Shown here in pieces: positions 27,146 through 35,080 of a stretch of 64,000 bases of DNA (its first letter is position 1; each line of letters begins with the position of its first letter). The notes below the pieces were generated by a model, which was given only the letters and a program-made list of their open reading frames with translations, did not search any database and had not been told where the DNA came from. The DNA is taken from contig NZ_JNXI01000027.1 of the NCBI RefSeq assembly GCF_000717055.1, positions 286,882 to 350,881 on the forward strand, in the 5' to 3' direction. A program made the translations under genes and the position numbers. Source of the DNA: Streptomyces iakyrus. GTDB lineage: Bacteria > Actinomycetota > Actinomycetes > Streptomycetales > Streptomycetaceae.

Positions 27146-27442
27146 GGTTGTCCTTCCTGATCGCCCGGTCGCCCGGGGGAGTTCGGAGCCTGCACCGACA
27201 CACCAGGAGCCCGAGTGGTGCGGGCGGCCCTGCCGGATGTCAGCGCCTTGCCTTCGACCCTGACAAGTGTCAGGTGCTGCCCCGGGTGCGCACCGGACGC
27301 GGCCGAAAACCGCTCGACGGGCACGGCTGCCTGTGTCTACGATCACGGCGCGGCATCGCGTGTCGGTCACCGGCCGGGTGAGGCATGGAGGCGCTGCGGA
27401 GATGCCCGTGAAGGCGGACCCATGCCGTCGATGAATGTCTGG

Positions 27443-27775
27443 TCAGGAGATGCCCTGCCCGCTCTCCTCGCAGCGCAGGGCGAGGACGTCGGCCGCCTCG
27501 ATGCCGGACAGGTAGGCCGGCGCGACTTCGAGCATCAGCTCGCCGATCGCATGCGTGCTGGTGGCGAGTTCGTCGACGGCGCGGCCGGGGGGCGGGGCGG
27601 TGCGGACGTCGCGGACGGCCTGGCGGACCACCGCGAGCACCGTGGGCTCATCGAGGGCCTGGAGGCCGCTGTGGGCGAGCGTGGCGAGTCGGCGGGTGAT
27701 CAGCTCCGCGACGTCGCCGCTGCGGCTGGAGACGGCGATCAGGGCCCGCTGGACAGCCCGTAGTTGACCTGGCGG
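27443..27775 (-). pseudogene. 3' half of a split element-type helix-turn-helix gene
   Basis: This reverse frame reads QRALIAVSSRSGDVAELITR, then PTVLAVVRQAVRDVR, HAIGELMLEVAPAYL and a short tail. It has no start codon with a ribosome binding site. From memory it matches the C-terminal half of a Streptomyces protein that often occurs near integrative-element genes; its N-terminal half (ISRAQAYRLLDVARSLAAIH) appears at about 28790-29130 on the same strand. The two halves are separated by about 1 kb that holds another gene. Confidence 0.45.
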
Positions 27776-27808
27776 CTTCCGCACGGTCGGCAAGCTGCCC
27801 GAGCGCAG

Positions 27809-28474
27809 TTACAAGTAGTCCCTCACGCTCCGCGCAAAGTTCCGACGGGCTTCCACCAGAGCATCGAAGTCAGGAAACTGCGAATCCCTCCACTCGTGAA
27901 AAGGCCGCGCCCTTTCGTACCTGATTTGGATCTTGAAGGCGAAGCAGGCTCTACTGCAGCGGTCAGCTATGTCGCTGGCCTTCGACGCGACATCGTCTGG
28001 CCCGTGCATCTCGATGACGACACATGCGTGCCGGATACGACGGTAAGCAGCGTCCATCTCAGTGAGCCACACGCCCGCCTCGCGCATGTCTCTTCGTACC
28101 GGCCGTGAGTGCCACCGCCGAAAGCGCCGCCATTTTGTCCGACTTAGGTGCAGCAGAAAGGCCACGCCCCTGAGGTCGGGGCGTGGGCGCAAGGGAGGTG
28201 GCTCCGACGAAAAGAGCCGGTCGTGGTACTGGTTCGGCGGGTACCGTCTCAGCAACGCCTCGAAGTCAACTAGCTCCGCGAGCAACGCGGTATACGCATT
28301 CAGACGACTGGAACGCATCCACTGAAGGTGAGCAGCTTCTGCCTGGACATCCGCACTACTAGACGTCGCGCTAGCCTGAGCACGTGCACCCCTCGCCTGC
28401 GCAAAGGCGCCGGCGAGCGCAAGACCAGCAGCCAGCAATGCAGTCACCGCAGGCACAGCAATCTCTTCCCCCAT
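27809..28474 (-). CDS. Hypothetical single-pass membrane protein
   Basis: 221 residues if ATG 28474 is used; ATG 28495 is also in frame, and neither has a strong ribosome binding site. An N-terminal hydrophobic stretch (VPAVTALLAAGLALAGAFAQ) would anchor it, followed by an Ala/Gln-rich helix and WMRSSRLNAYTALLAELVDFE, then a Trp/Arg-rich soluble part (TKWRRFRRWHSRPVRR). Proteins with this short anchor and a cytosolic helical domain are widespread, uncharacterised Streptomyces genes. The GC content is lower than in neighbouring regions, and the gene sits between two halves of a broken gene, so it probably arrived by insertion. Confidence 0.6.
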   Translation of the reverse strand: MGEEIAVPAVTALLAAGLALAGAFAQARGARAQASATSSSADVQAEAAHLQWMRSSRLNAYTALLAELVDFEALLRRYPPNQYHDRLFSSEPPPLRPRPDLRGVAFLLHLSRTKWRRFRRWHSRPVRRDMREAGVWLTEMDAAYRRIRHACVVIEMHGPDDVASKASDIADRCSRACFAFKIQIRYERARPFHEWRDSQFPDFDALVEARRNFARSVRDYL

Positions 28475-28519
28475 GGGCGCAGTGTGCCCGAGCATCAAGC
28501 TCTACAAGCCGATCTCCAC

Positions 28520-28766
28520 TCAACTCACGGTGCTGCGGCCGGCCGCCTCGACTACGGCTGGGCGTGATGCCGGTCGAAACACGAGCCCGCTTACACAGAC
28601 CGCGATGCTCGCCCCATTCCTCCGGCGAGCGGGGTGAACAGGTGAGGGACGGGGCCTGCAGCAAATCCGCGTAGCTCTGGCCGCCGAGGAAGATCACGTC
28701 AGCGTCGTCGGTGCCCAGCGGGTGCCGTGTGAAGAGCAAGCTTCTCAGCCGTGACGGCTCGTTCAT
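28520..28766 (-). pseudogene. DUF6884-like gene fragment with a frameshift
   Basis: ATG 28766 opens a reverse frame reading LLFTRHPLGTDDADVIFLGG then QSYADLL. At about 28660 the continuing homology lies in another frame: PVPHLFTPLAGGMG. Together these look like the C-terminal end of DUF6884-type proteins, but the upstream two thirds are absent. The remnant abuts the N-terminal half of the split helix-turn-helix gene. It is decayed and not expected to make a product. Family call from memory. Confidence 0.35.
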
Positions 28767-28789
28767 GGCCGAGCCTCACGTTGTACGGA

Positions 28790-29130
28790 GGCTGCGGCGG
28801 CCGCGCCGGTGTCTCTCCGCGAGACAGGCTGGGGCTGGCGGCACGGCACCGTGGATCGCGGCGAGGGAGCGGGCGACATCGAGGAGCCGGTACGCCTGGG
28901 CGCGGCTGATGCCGACTCCGCCCAGCAGTACGACTCCCACGAGGTGAAGCCCAGCGGCTCCCAGACGCGGGCGGCGTGCGCGTCGCGGACCCGGTCGGCG
29001 AGGACCGCTACGGAGCGCCGGACGTCGTCCATCGCCAGCCCGGTCGTCATCTCCCGGGCGCGGGCCGCGGTCAGCGGCGGCCGCGCCGGTTCGACGCAGT
29101 GCTCCTGGTCCTGATGTGCTCGCCCACGAC
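28790..29130 (-). pseudogene. 5' half of the split element-type helix-turn-helix gene, frameshifted
   Basis: The reverse strand reads LTAARAREMTTGLAMDDVRR, then VLADRVRDAHAARVWEPLGF and TSWESYCWAE. One frame over it continues with ISRAQAYRLLDVARSLAAIH, a helix-turn-helix-like unit, and another shift gives VSRRDTGAAAAASV. The text stops at about 28790 and the expected continuation is found at 27775. So the gene carries frameshifts and is also interrupted by the DNA from 27.78 to 28.79 kb. The protein type is seen with actinomycete integrative elements. Confidence 0.45.
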
Positions 29131-29195
29131 TCCATCGGCCTCCGCGCCTATGAGCACCACCAGGGCGTGCGGGAGGCACAGGGCGCGAGCTCCAC

Positions 29196-29268
29196 CTCAC
29201 AGGCTCACAGCCTCACAGTTCTCCTCGTTCACCTGGGGAAACGGCCTGTGAGCCTTATAGCCTCACAG
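29196..29268. repeat. CTCACAG iterons (4 direct, 1 inverted)
   Basis: CTCACAG occurs at 29196, 29204 and 29212, an exact 8-base period, again at 29262, and inverted (CTGTGAG) at 29246. The array lies upstream of both the broken reverse helix-turn-helix gene and the + strand gene at 29352. It looks like a multi-site operator or an iteron region of an integrative element. Confidence 0.6.
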
Positions 29269-29351
29269 CGTGACACCGCGCGGGGAGCGGGTCTGTCACG
29301 CTGATCCGCGACGGCGGGCGCGGGGCCTGCCGCACGAGGCGAGGGGGCCGG

Positions 29352-29645
29352 GTGGCGGGGATCGAGCGGGAGCCGGCTGAGGTCAGGATCCCCAAGACGG
29401 CGCTGGACGCCTTCGCCGCGGCGCTGAGCGTGCGCGCTGTGGCGATGCGGACCTGGCCCGACGGCATCGAGTGGATGTACCCGGTGGGCACGTGGGACGA
29501 GGCGCATCTGGAGGTGGCGCTCATGCCTGGCGGCGAGGAGGTGTGGCTTCGGATGTCGACCGACCGTTCCAGCGTCGCCGTGTGGACCATCGAACAGTGG
29601 TGGGACTTCGTCGGCGAACTGCCCGGCGCGGTGCCGCAGGACTGA
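29352..29645 (+). CDS. Hypothetical 97-residue protein
   Basis: GTG 29352 has GAGGGGG 4 to 5 bases upstream. The sequence has mixed alpha/beta texture (IPKTALDAFAAALSVRAVAM, WMYPVGTWDEAHLEVALMPG, WLRMSTDRSSVAVWTIEQWW) with a Trp-rich second half and no membrane or signal segment. It is intact and has normal Streptomyces codon use, unlike its decayed neighbours. No family is recognised. The CTCACAG array just upstream may regulate it. Confidence 0.55.
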   Translation: MAGIEREPAEVRIPKTALDAFAAALSVRAVAMRTWPDGIEWMYPVGTWDEAHLEVALMPGGEEVWLRMSTDRSSVAVWTIEQWWDFVGELPGAVPQD

Positions 29646-29661
29646 GCCGGGGCGCTGGGGG

Positions 29662-30122
29662 TCAGATGCTCTTGATGACCCGGCTGATTTCGAACGGCAC
29701 CTCCTCCGCTACCACGAACAGCGGTTCCAGGATCCCCATGTACACCGGGTCCGTCCACGACGGGCTGTGCTCGGTCATCAAGCAGCCTGCCGCTTCCTCC
29801 TTGGTCCGGGGGTGGGCGGCTCCCTCCTCTCGGGCGATCTCGACAACGATCTCGGTCGCGGTGTCCACGCCGTCCCGCAGCTGGGACTACCGCTCCGCCA
29901 TTTCCTCCCGATCGTCACCGAACCTGCGCTCGTGGACGGGCAGGAAGTCGGCCGCCGGCACCGACAACGCCTCGCGCAGCTGGCCAAGGGTCGGCTCCTG
30001 GCAGAGCGCTTCCACGGCGGCGGCCGTCAGCGGCGGCTTTGCGTGGGCCACGCGCTCCAGCACGGTGATGCCCAGGACGGCAGTTCCCCGATGGTGAGCA
30101 GTCCGGTGCCGTCGTCGATCAT
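29662..30122 (-). pseudogene. Decayed regulator-like gene with frameshift and in-frame amber stop
   Basis: ATG 30122 opens IDDGTGLLTIGEL, which resembles the start of a MerR-type helix-turn-helix. Within about 15 codons the frame shifts to GITVLERVAHAKPPLTAAAV, then ALSVPAADFLPVHERRFGDD. A TAG interrupts this frame after EEMAER, and the text resumes immediately as SQLRDGVDTATEIVVEIARE and runs to a normal stop at 29662. The 68-codon ORF from GTG 29868 is therefore only the tail. Most of a helix-turn-helix domain would have to be deleted, so the MerR reading is weak. Confidence 0.45.
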
Positions 30123-30171
30123 GTCTGCGAGTCTGGACCCTCCATCGGGTGGAGACTCAAGGAGCGCGACG

Positions 30172-30849
30172 ATGGCCGACGGCCTGGGGGACATACTCGA
30201 CGCGGCGGCGCACGGCGTCTTCCCGCCCGCGGACGGCGGGACGACGATCGTTCCCCAGCCCTCACGCCGGGACGCGGGGGTCCTCGCCTTCACGGCCCAC
30301 TCGGTCGTCTTCACCGACGAGGACCCGGACTGGGTCCGCGAGGCTCTCGCCCGGACCGACTGCGACGCCCTCGCGGCCACGATGAACGCCCGCTTCCTGA
30401 CGGCCCTGATGGACCGGACGGGGCGGGTCTCCGACACGGTCGACGTGCTGCTGACCGGTGCCGCGCTGCCCGGGGAGCCGTCGGTCGCGCTGACGGAGAT
30501 CGACGACCCCGGGCATCCGCGCGTGGCATCGGCCCGCAGGCGGCGGGACGGCGTGCGGGTGTGGGCGGCGGACGGCGGGGTGCTCGTGCTGGGCCGTGGG
30601 GTGGCCGGACGGTGGGAGGTCGCCGTCGAGGTGGACGAGGGGGCGCGGCACCGCGGGGTCGGGAGGCGGCTGGTCACGGCGGCGCGGCAGCTGCCCGGGG
30701 GCGCCCCGGTGTGGGCGCAGGTGTCGGCGGGGAACGCCCGCAGTCTGCGGGCGTTCCAGGCGGCCGGTTACCGGCCGGTGGGCTCGGAAGCGCTGCTCGT
30801 CCCCGGAGCCGGGCGTCAGCGGAAGATGCCCGTGTGGCCGAGCGAGTAG
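30172..30849 (+). CDS. GNAT-family N-acetyltransferase
   Basis: 225 residues; ATG 30172 with AAGGAG 7 bases upstream. The C-terminal half has the acetyl-CoA site: EVAVEVDEGARHRGVGRRLV, with RHRGVG as motif A, then VWAQVSAGNARSLRAFQAAG and YRPVGSEALLV as motif B. The N-terminal half is a degenerate second domain with VVFTDEDPDWVREAL. No substrate is evident. It is cytosolic. Its 3' end overlaps that of the reverse lipoprotein gene by 34 bases (30816-30849). Confidence 0.85.
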   Translation: MADGLGDILDAAAHGVFPPADGGTTIVPQPSRRDAGVLAFTAHSVVFTDEDPDWVREALARTDCDALAATMNARFLTALMDRTGRVSDTVDVLLTGAALPGEPSVALTEIDDPGHPRVASARRRRDGVRVWAADGGVLVLGRGVAGRWEVAVEVDEGARHRGVGRRLVTAARQLPGGAPVWAQVSAGNARSLRAFQAAGYRPVGSEALLVPGAGRQRKMPVWPSE

Positions 30850-31988
30850 CGGCCGGGCTGCGGGTAGACCGCGAGGCCGTGCGGGCCGCTGCCGACCGGG
30901 ATGCGGGCGAGCTGGGTGCCGGTGCGGGTGTCGATGGCGTACACCTCGGCGTCGTAGCGGCCGGACAGCCACAGCACCTTGCCGTCGGCGGAGACGCCGC
31001 CCATGTCGGGGCTGCCGCCGTCGGGCAGGTCCCACTTCTTGGTCAGCTTGTTCTGCGTGAAGTCGAAGACGGAGACGGTGCCCTCGCCGCGGTTGGACAC
31101 GTACATCTCGCGGGAGTCGCGGCTGACGTAGAGGCCGTGGCAGCCCTTGCCGGTGGGCATCAGGGTGGGCTCGGTGAACGTGTCGCCGTCCAGGACCCAC
31201 ATGCCGTGGGCCATCATGTCGGCGATGTAGAACCTCTTGCCGTCGGGCGAGATCTTCACGTCCTGCGGCATGGCGCCCTCGAACGGCAGCCGCTGCTGCC
31301 CGACGACCTCCATCTTCTCGGTGTCGACCTTGAGCAGTTCGCCGCTGAACTCGCAGGAGACGATGAAGTAGCGGCCGTCGAGGGAGAAGTCGGCGTGGTT
31401 GACGCCGTAGCAGGAGACCGGGACGGTCTTCTTGACCGCCATGGTGTGCGGGTCGCGGAAGACCAGCTCGCGGTCGAGGGAGGCCATGACGACGGCGTAT
31501 CTGCCGTTGGGCGTGAAGTAGAGGTTGTAGGGGTCGTGGACCTCCACCTCCTTGCCCGCCTTGCCGGTCTTCGGGTCGATCGGGGTGAGGGTGTGGCCGC
31601 GGTTGTTGTTGACCCAGAGCGTCTTCAGGTCCCAGGACGGCACGACGTGCTGGGGCTGCCGGCCGACGGGGATCGTCTCGATGATCTCGTACGTCTTCGG
31701 ATCGATGACGGAGACGGTGTCGGACTCGGTGTTGGGGACGTAGACCCGGGACGGGAAGTCCTTGACCACCGGGGACAGCTTGTTCGGGCGGTCGGCCGCG
31801 TACACGTCCTCGGGGTCCAGGACGGGCGGCATGCCGGGCAGGCCCTCCACGGGCTTCTTCTCGGGCGGGGCGGGGACGGCGGCCTTGGTGCCCCGTGCCT
31901 CGGAGGTCCGCTCCCCGGTGCCGCAGGCGGAGAGGACGGCGAGGGCGGCACCCGCGACCAGGGCGCTTCTGACGAGATGGCGGTGCAT
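30816..31988 (-). CDS. YncE-like beta-propeller lipoprotein
   Basis: 390 residues from ATG 31988. The N-terminus MHRHLVRSALVAGAALAVLS ends in a lipobox, LSAC, so a diacylglyceryl Cys anchor is expected on the outer face of the membrane. Seven or so 40-residue blades follow, with YVTN-type signatures: RVYVPNTESDTVSVID, VGRQPQHVV, YVSNRGEGTVSVFDF, VLWLSGRYDAEVYAID. Such propellers bind surface ligands or partner proteins; no enzyme site is visible. It is monocistronic; upstream is the reverse ATPase gene 75 bases away. Confidence 0.85.
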   Translation of the reverse strand: MHRHLVRSALVAGAALAVLSACGTGERTSEARGTKAAVPAPPEKKPVEGLPGMPPVLDPEDVYAADRPNKLSPVVKDFPSRVYVPNTESDTVSVIDPKTYEIIETIPVGRQPQHVVPSWDLKTLWVNNNRGHTLTPIDPKTGKAGKEVEVHDPYNLYFTPNGRYAVVMASLDRELVFRDPHTMAVKKTVPVSCYGVNHADFSLDGRYFIVSCEFSGELLKVDTEKMEVVGQQRLPFEGAMPQDVKISPDGKRFYIADMMAHGMWVLDGDTFTEPTLMPTGKGCHGLYVSRDSREMYVSNRGEGTVSVFDFTQNKLTKKWDLPDGGSPDMGGVSADGKVLWLSGRYDAEVYAIDTRTGTQLARIPVGSGPHGLAVYPQPGRYSLGHTGIFR

Positions 31989-32062
31989 TGCACCATTTAA
32001 TGGGCGTCTCGCAGGGAAACGCGCGATTCGTCCGTCCGGCGGCCGGGTGAGGCAGCGCGCGG

Positions 32063-32566
32063 TCAGCGGTCGGCGACCCGCATCTCGAACCAGGTCGTCT
32101 TGCCCCGGGGCAGCAGATCGACCCCCCAGCGGTCGGCCAGCTTGTCGACGAGGAACAGGCCCCGGCCGCTGATGTCCATCTCCTGGACGGGCATCAGGCA
32201 CGGCAGCCCCCGGGAGGGGTCGCGCACCTCGACGCGGATCCAGCCGCGGCGCCGGTGCAGGCGCAGTCCGAAGACGCGGGCGCCGGTGTGCCGGACGGCG
32301 TTGCCGACCAGTTCGGAGACGAGCAGGACCGCGTCCTCGGTGGTCTTGGGGGTGAGCCCCCAGTGGCGCAGGACCACGACCTGGGTGAGCCGTCTCGCGG
32401 TGGCGGCGGACTCGGGACGGGACGGCAGTGGAACCTCTGCCTCCGTCGGGTTGCCGTACAACTCCAGCGCCTTGAGCGCGTGTTCGTCCTCGACGGTCGG
32501 CGACCAGCGCGCCGCGGACGCATGAGCGTGTCCCCGCGGCTGTTCCATACCCTCCAGCCCCGCCAT
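32063..32566 (-). CDS. Anti-sigma-factor-type histidine-kinase-like ATPase
   Basis: 167 residues from ATG 32566; the preceding G-run is very close to the start, so MEQPRGH a few codons later is an alternative. It has the RsbW/SpoIIAB-type Bergerat fold: VLLVSELVGNAVRHTG (N box) and DISGRGLFLVDKLADRWG (G boxes). It has no dimerisation histidine, so it is a serine-kinase/anti-sigma type, common in Streptomyces and usually acting on an anti-sigma antagonist. A perfect CTTAAGG-TTG-CCTTAAG palindrome lies about 190 bases upstream. Confidence 0.85.
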   Translation of the reverse strand: MAGLEGMEQPRGHAHASAARWSPTVEDEHALKALELYGNPTEAEVPLPSRPESAATARRLTQVVVLRHWGLTPKTTEDAVLLVSELVGNAVRHTGARVFGLRLHRRRGWIRVEVRDPSRGLPCLMPVQEMDISGRGLFLVDKLADRWGVDLLPRGKTTWFEMRVADR

Positions 32567-32750
32567 GCCCCCATCATGGCCGCCCGGAGCGCCGCACGGG
32601 GCCGTTCCCGGGGAATACGCCCCGGTGAACGGGCGGTGAAACGGCGGCCCTCTGTCATATGCCGGAGGCACTTCGAAGTCGAGGGAAGCCCCTCCGACCT
32701 GCTGGAACGCCCCGTTCCGGAGTGACCGGCGGACTCCCCGACCAGGCGGG

Positions 32751-32767
32751 CTTAAGGTTGCCTTAAG
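32751..32767. promoter_or_regulatory. CTTAAGG-TTG-CCTTAAG palindrome
   Basis: A perfect 7-bp inverted repeat with a 3-base spacer, AT-rich for this genome, sits in the 273-base gap between the ATPase gene (start 32566, reverse) and the end of the enoyl-CoA hydratase gene (32840). It is a candidate operator for the ATPase gene. Confidence 0.45.
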
Positions 32768-32839
32768 GCTGCCATAAACCGCCCCATCGAGGGACTCCGG
32801 GTCAGACACCGTGTCAATTGCAAGCCCCTGGAGGGCGGT

Positions 32840-33607
32840 TCAGAGGAACTTCGCCTTGCCCGGCCCCTCCGCCACGAAGCTGCGCATCCCGCGCTCGCGG
32901 TCCTCGGTGGCGAACAGGCCCGCGAACCAGTTCCGTTCGATCGCGAGGCCCGTGTCGAGGTCCGTCTCCAGCCCCGTGTCGATCGACTCCTTCGCGGCGC
33001 GCAGCGCGAGCGCCGGGCCCTGTGCCAGCCTGGCGGCCCAGGCGTGCGCCTGCGTGTACACCTCGTCGGCGGGGACGACCCGGTCCACCAGGCCGATCTC
33101 GCGGGCCTCCTCGGCCTTCACCATCCGGCCCGTGAAGATGAGGTCCTTGGCCTTCGAGGGGCCGACCAGGCGGGCCAGGCGCTGAGTGCCGCCGGCGCCG
33201 GGGATCAGCCCGAGCAGGATCTCCGGCTGGCCGAGCTTGGCGTTCTCGCCGGCGATGCGGAAGTCGGCGCACAGGGCGAGCTCACAGCCGCCGCCCAGCG
33301 CGTAGCCCGTCACGGCCGCGACGACCGGCTTGGGGATCCGGGCCACCGCCGTGAAGGAGTCCTGCAGGGCGCGGGCGCGCAGGACCATCGCGGTGTGGTC
33401 CATGTCCTGCATCTCCTTGATGTCCGCGCCGGCCGCGAACACCTTCTCGCCGCCGTAGACCACCACGGCCCGGACGTCCTCGCGCCGCGTGGCCTCCTCG
33501 GCGAGTTCCTTCAGCCGGTCCTGCGTGGCGATGTCCAGCGCGTTCATGGGCGGGCGGTCGAGACGGAGCGTGCCGACGCCTTCAGCGACTTCGAGAGAGA
33601 CGGTCAT
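32840..33607 (-). CDS. Enoyl-CoA hydratase/isomerase family protein
   Basis: 255 residues, the normal length of the crotonase family, from ATG 33607. FAAGADIKEM forms the first oxyanion-hole peptide and GYALGGGCELALCADFRIAG the second; GLIPGAGGTQRL carries the catalytic Glu region. The C-terminal helix (AIERNWFAGLFATEDRERGM) ends at FVAEGPGKAKFL. It hydrates trans-2-enoyl-CoA in fatty-acid beta-oxidation, or a related acyl-CoA. It is monocistronic, with a terminator upstream of its start that serves the transpeptidase gene. Confidence 0.93.
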   Translation of the reverse strand: MTVSLEVAEGVGTLRLDRPPMNALDIATQDRLKELAEEATRREDVRAVVVYGGEKVFAAGADIKEMQDMDHTAMVLRARALQDSFTAVARIPKPVVAAVTGYALGGGCELALCADFRIAGENAKLGQPEILLGLIPGAGGTQRLARLVGPSKAKDLIFTGRMVKAEEAREIGLVDRVVPADEVYTQAHAWAARLAQGPALALRAAKESIDTGLETDLDTGLAIERNWFAGLFATEDRERGMRSFVAEGPGKAKFL

Positions 33608-33637
33608 AGGCAGCAGGTTAACCACGACTAACGGGTG

Positions 33638-33669
33638 GGGCCCCGGTGCGGTCCGTCACACCGGGGCCC
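33638..33669. terminator. Hairpin after the first L,D-transpeptidase gene
   Basis: GGGCCCCGGTG (33638-33648) pairs with CACCGGGGCCC (33658-33669). It lies just past the 3' end of the reverse transpeptidase gene (33689) and before the start of the hydratase gene, as expected of an intrinsic terminator. Confidence 0.75.
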
Positions 33670-33688
33670 TCTTGTCAGCAGCGGAGAA

Positions 33689-34921
33689 CTACTTCTTCCA
33701 CTTCTCCCACGACATGTTCCAGCCGTTGAGCCCGTTGTCCGGGTCGACGATCCGGTCCTCGGAGTTCTTGACGACCACCACGTCGCCGACCATCGAGTGG
33801 TTGAAGAACCACGCGGCGGCCACCTTCTTGTCCCAGCCGCCGCGCACGTCGCGCAGGCCGATGCAGCCGTGGCTCGCGTTGTAGTTGCCGAAAGCGCCGC
33901 TCGCCCAGTAGTTGCCGTGCAGGAACGTGCCGGAGGTGGTCAGGCGGACGGCGTGCGGGACGTCCTTGATGTCGTACTCGCCGCCGTAGCCGACGGTCTC
34001 TCCGTTCATCCGGGTGACCGTGAGCATCTCGCTGATGACCATCTGGCCGTTCCAGGTCTCCATGCCGGGCTTGCCGGTGGTGACCGGGATGGTCTTGATG
34101 ACCTTGCCGTCGCGCATCACCTTCATGGTGAGCTTCTTGGCGTCGACGACCGAGACCTGGTTGCGGCCGATGGTGAACTCGACCTTCTTGTCCTGCTCAC
34201 CGTAGACGCCGGAGCGGCCTTCCACGCCGTCGAGGTTCAGGTCGACGGTCACCTTGGTGCCGGGCTTCCAGTACTTCTCCGGGCGGAAGTCGAGGCGGTC
34301 GTTGCCGAACCAGTGGCCCTCGACGTCGACGGCCGGCTCCGTCTTGATACGGATGGCCTTCTCGACGTCCTCCGGGTTGGTGATGCCCCGGTCGAAGCGG
34401 ATGGAGAACGGCATCCCGACGCCGACCTTGGAGCCGTCCTCGGGGGTGAAGGTGCCGGTGAAGGTGTTCTCGGGGGTCAGCGTGGTGAAGCCGGCGTCCT
34501 CCGCGGCCGTACGCCCCTCGGAGTCCTTGGCGACCGCGTGGACCGTGTACTTGGTGGCGCCCGCCAGGTGAATGGACGGCGTCCAGCTGGCGCCGTCCTC
34601 GGATATCTCGCCGTCGACCTTGTTGCCCTTGGCGTCCTTGACCTCGACCTCGGTCAGCTTCCCCTTCTCGGCGGTCACCTTCAGCGCACCGCTCGTGTCG
34701 ACGGACTTGGCGCCGTCCTTGGGGGTGATGCCGACGACCGCCTCGGACTGCTTGCTCTGCGCGGCGTCCGAGTCCTTGCCCTTGCTGTCGCTCCCGCCGG
34801 AACCGGAGCCGCTGCCCCCGCCGCCGCACGCCGTGACGGCGAGCAGCAGCACGCCGAGTATCAGCGCGAGCACTCCGTTCCTGCGCCCAACCGACGCCCC
34901 CGATATCGGTCGCCCGTTCAA
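33689..34921 (-). CDS. L,D-transpeptidase lipoprotein with Ig-like domains (first of a pair)
   Basis: 410 residues. TTG 34921 is chosen because GAGGGGAG lies upstream at good spacing; no ATG is suitable. The N-terminus has a hydrophobic core and lipobox VTAC, followed by a Gly/Ser linker. Two Ig-like domains (about 60-260) precede the YkuD catalytic domain with HGNYW...SHGCIGL, nucleophile C353. The enzyme makes 3-3 cross-links in peptidoglycan, outside the membrane. It lies in tandem with a paralogue at 35081-36325. Confidence 0.92.
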   Translation of the reverse strand: MNGRPISGASVGRRNGVLALILGVLLLAVTACGGGGSGSGSGGSDSKGKDSDAAQSKQSEAVVGITPKDGAKSVDTSGALKVTAEKGKLTEVEVKDAKGNKVDGEISEDGASWTPSIHLAGATKYTVHAVAKDSEGRTAAEDAGFTTLTPENTFTGTFTPEDGSKVGVGMPFSIRFDRGITNPEDVEKAIRIKTEPAVDVEGHWFGNDRLDFRPEKYWKPGTKVTVDLNLDGVEGRSGVYGEQDKKVEFTIGRNQVSVVDAKKLTMKVMRDGKVIKTIPVTTGKPGMETWNGQMVISEMLTVTRMNGETVGYGGEYDIKDVPHAVRLTTSGTFLHGNYWASGAFGNYNASHGCIGLRDVRGGWDKKVAAAWFFNHSMVGDVVVVKNSEDRIVDPDNGLNGWNMSWEKWKK

Positions 34922-35080
34922 GTGGTTCTCCCCTCCCCGGGCCTGGTCAGGCCCGCACGCGCACCCGCGCGTCCCCCGCGCGTCGGCGAATAGTAACCAC
35001 AGGTCGGACGGCATCGGAGGCCCGCGATTGTCACCGTTCGGTCCCAACAGATCGCCGGGTCAACCGGCCCCCCTGTCCGG

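Noticed and set aside
27400..30120. Intact integrative element (AICE)
   Set aside because: No integrase, replication initiator, FtsK-like translocase or flanking att repeats were found; only remnants remain.
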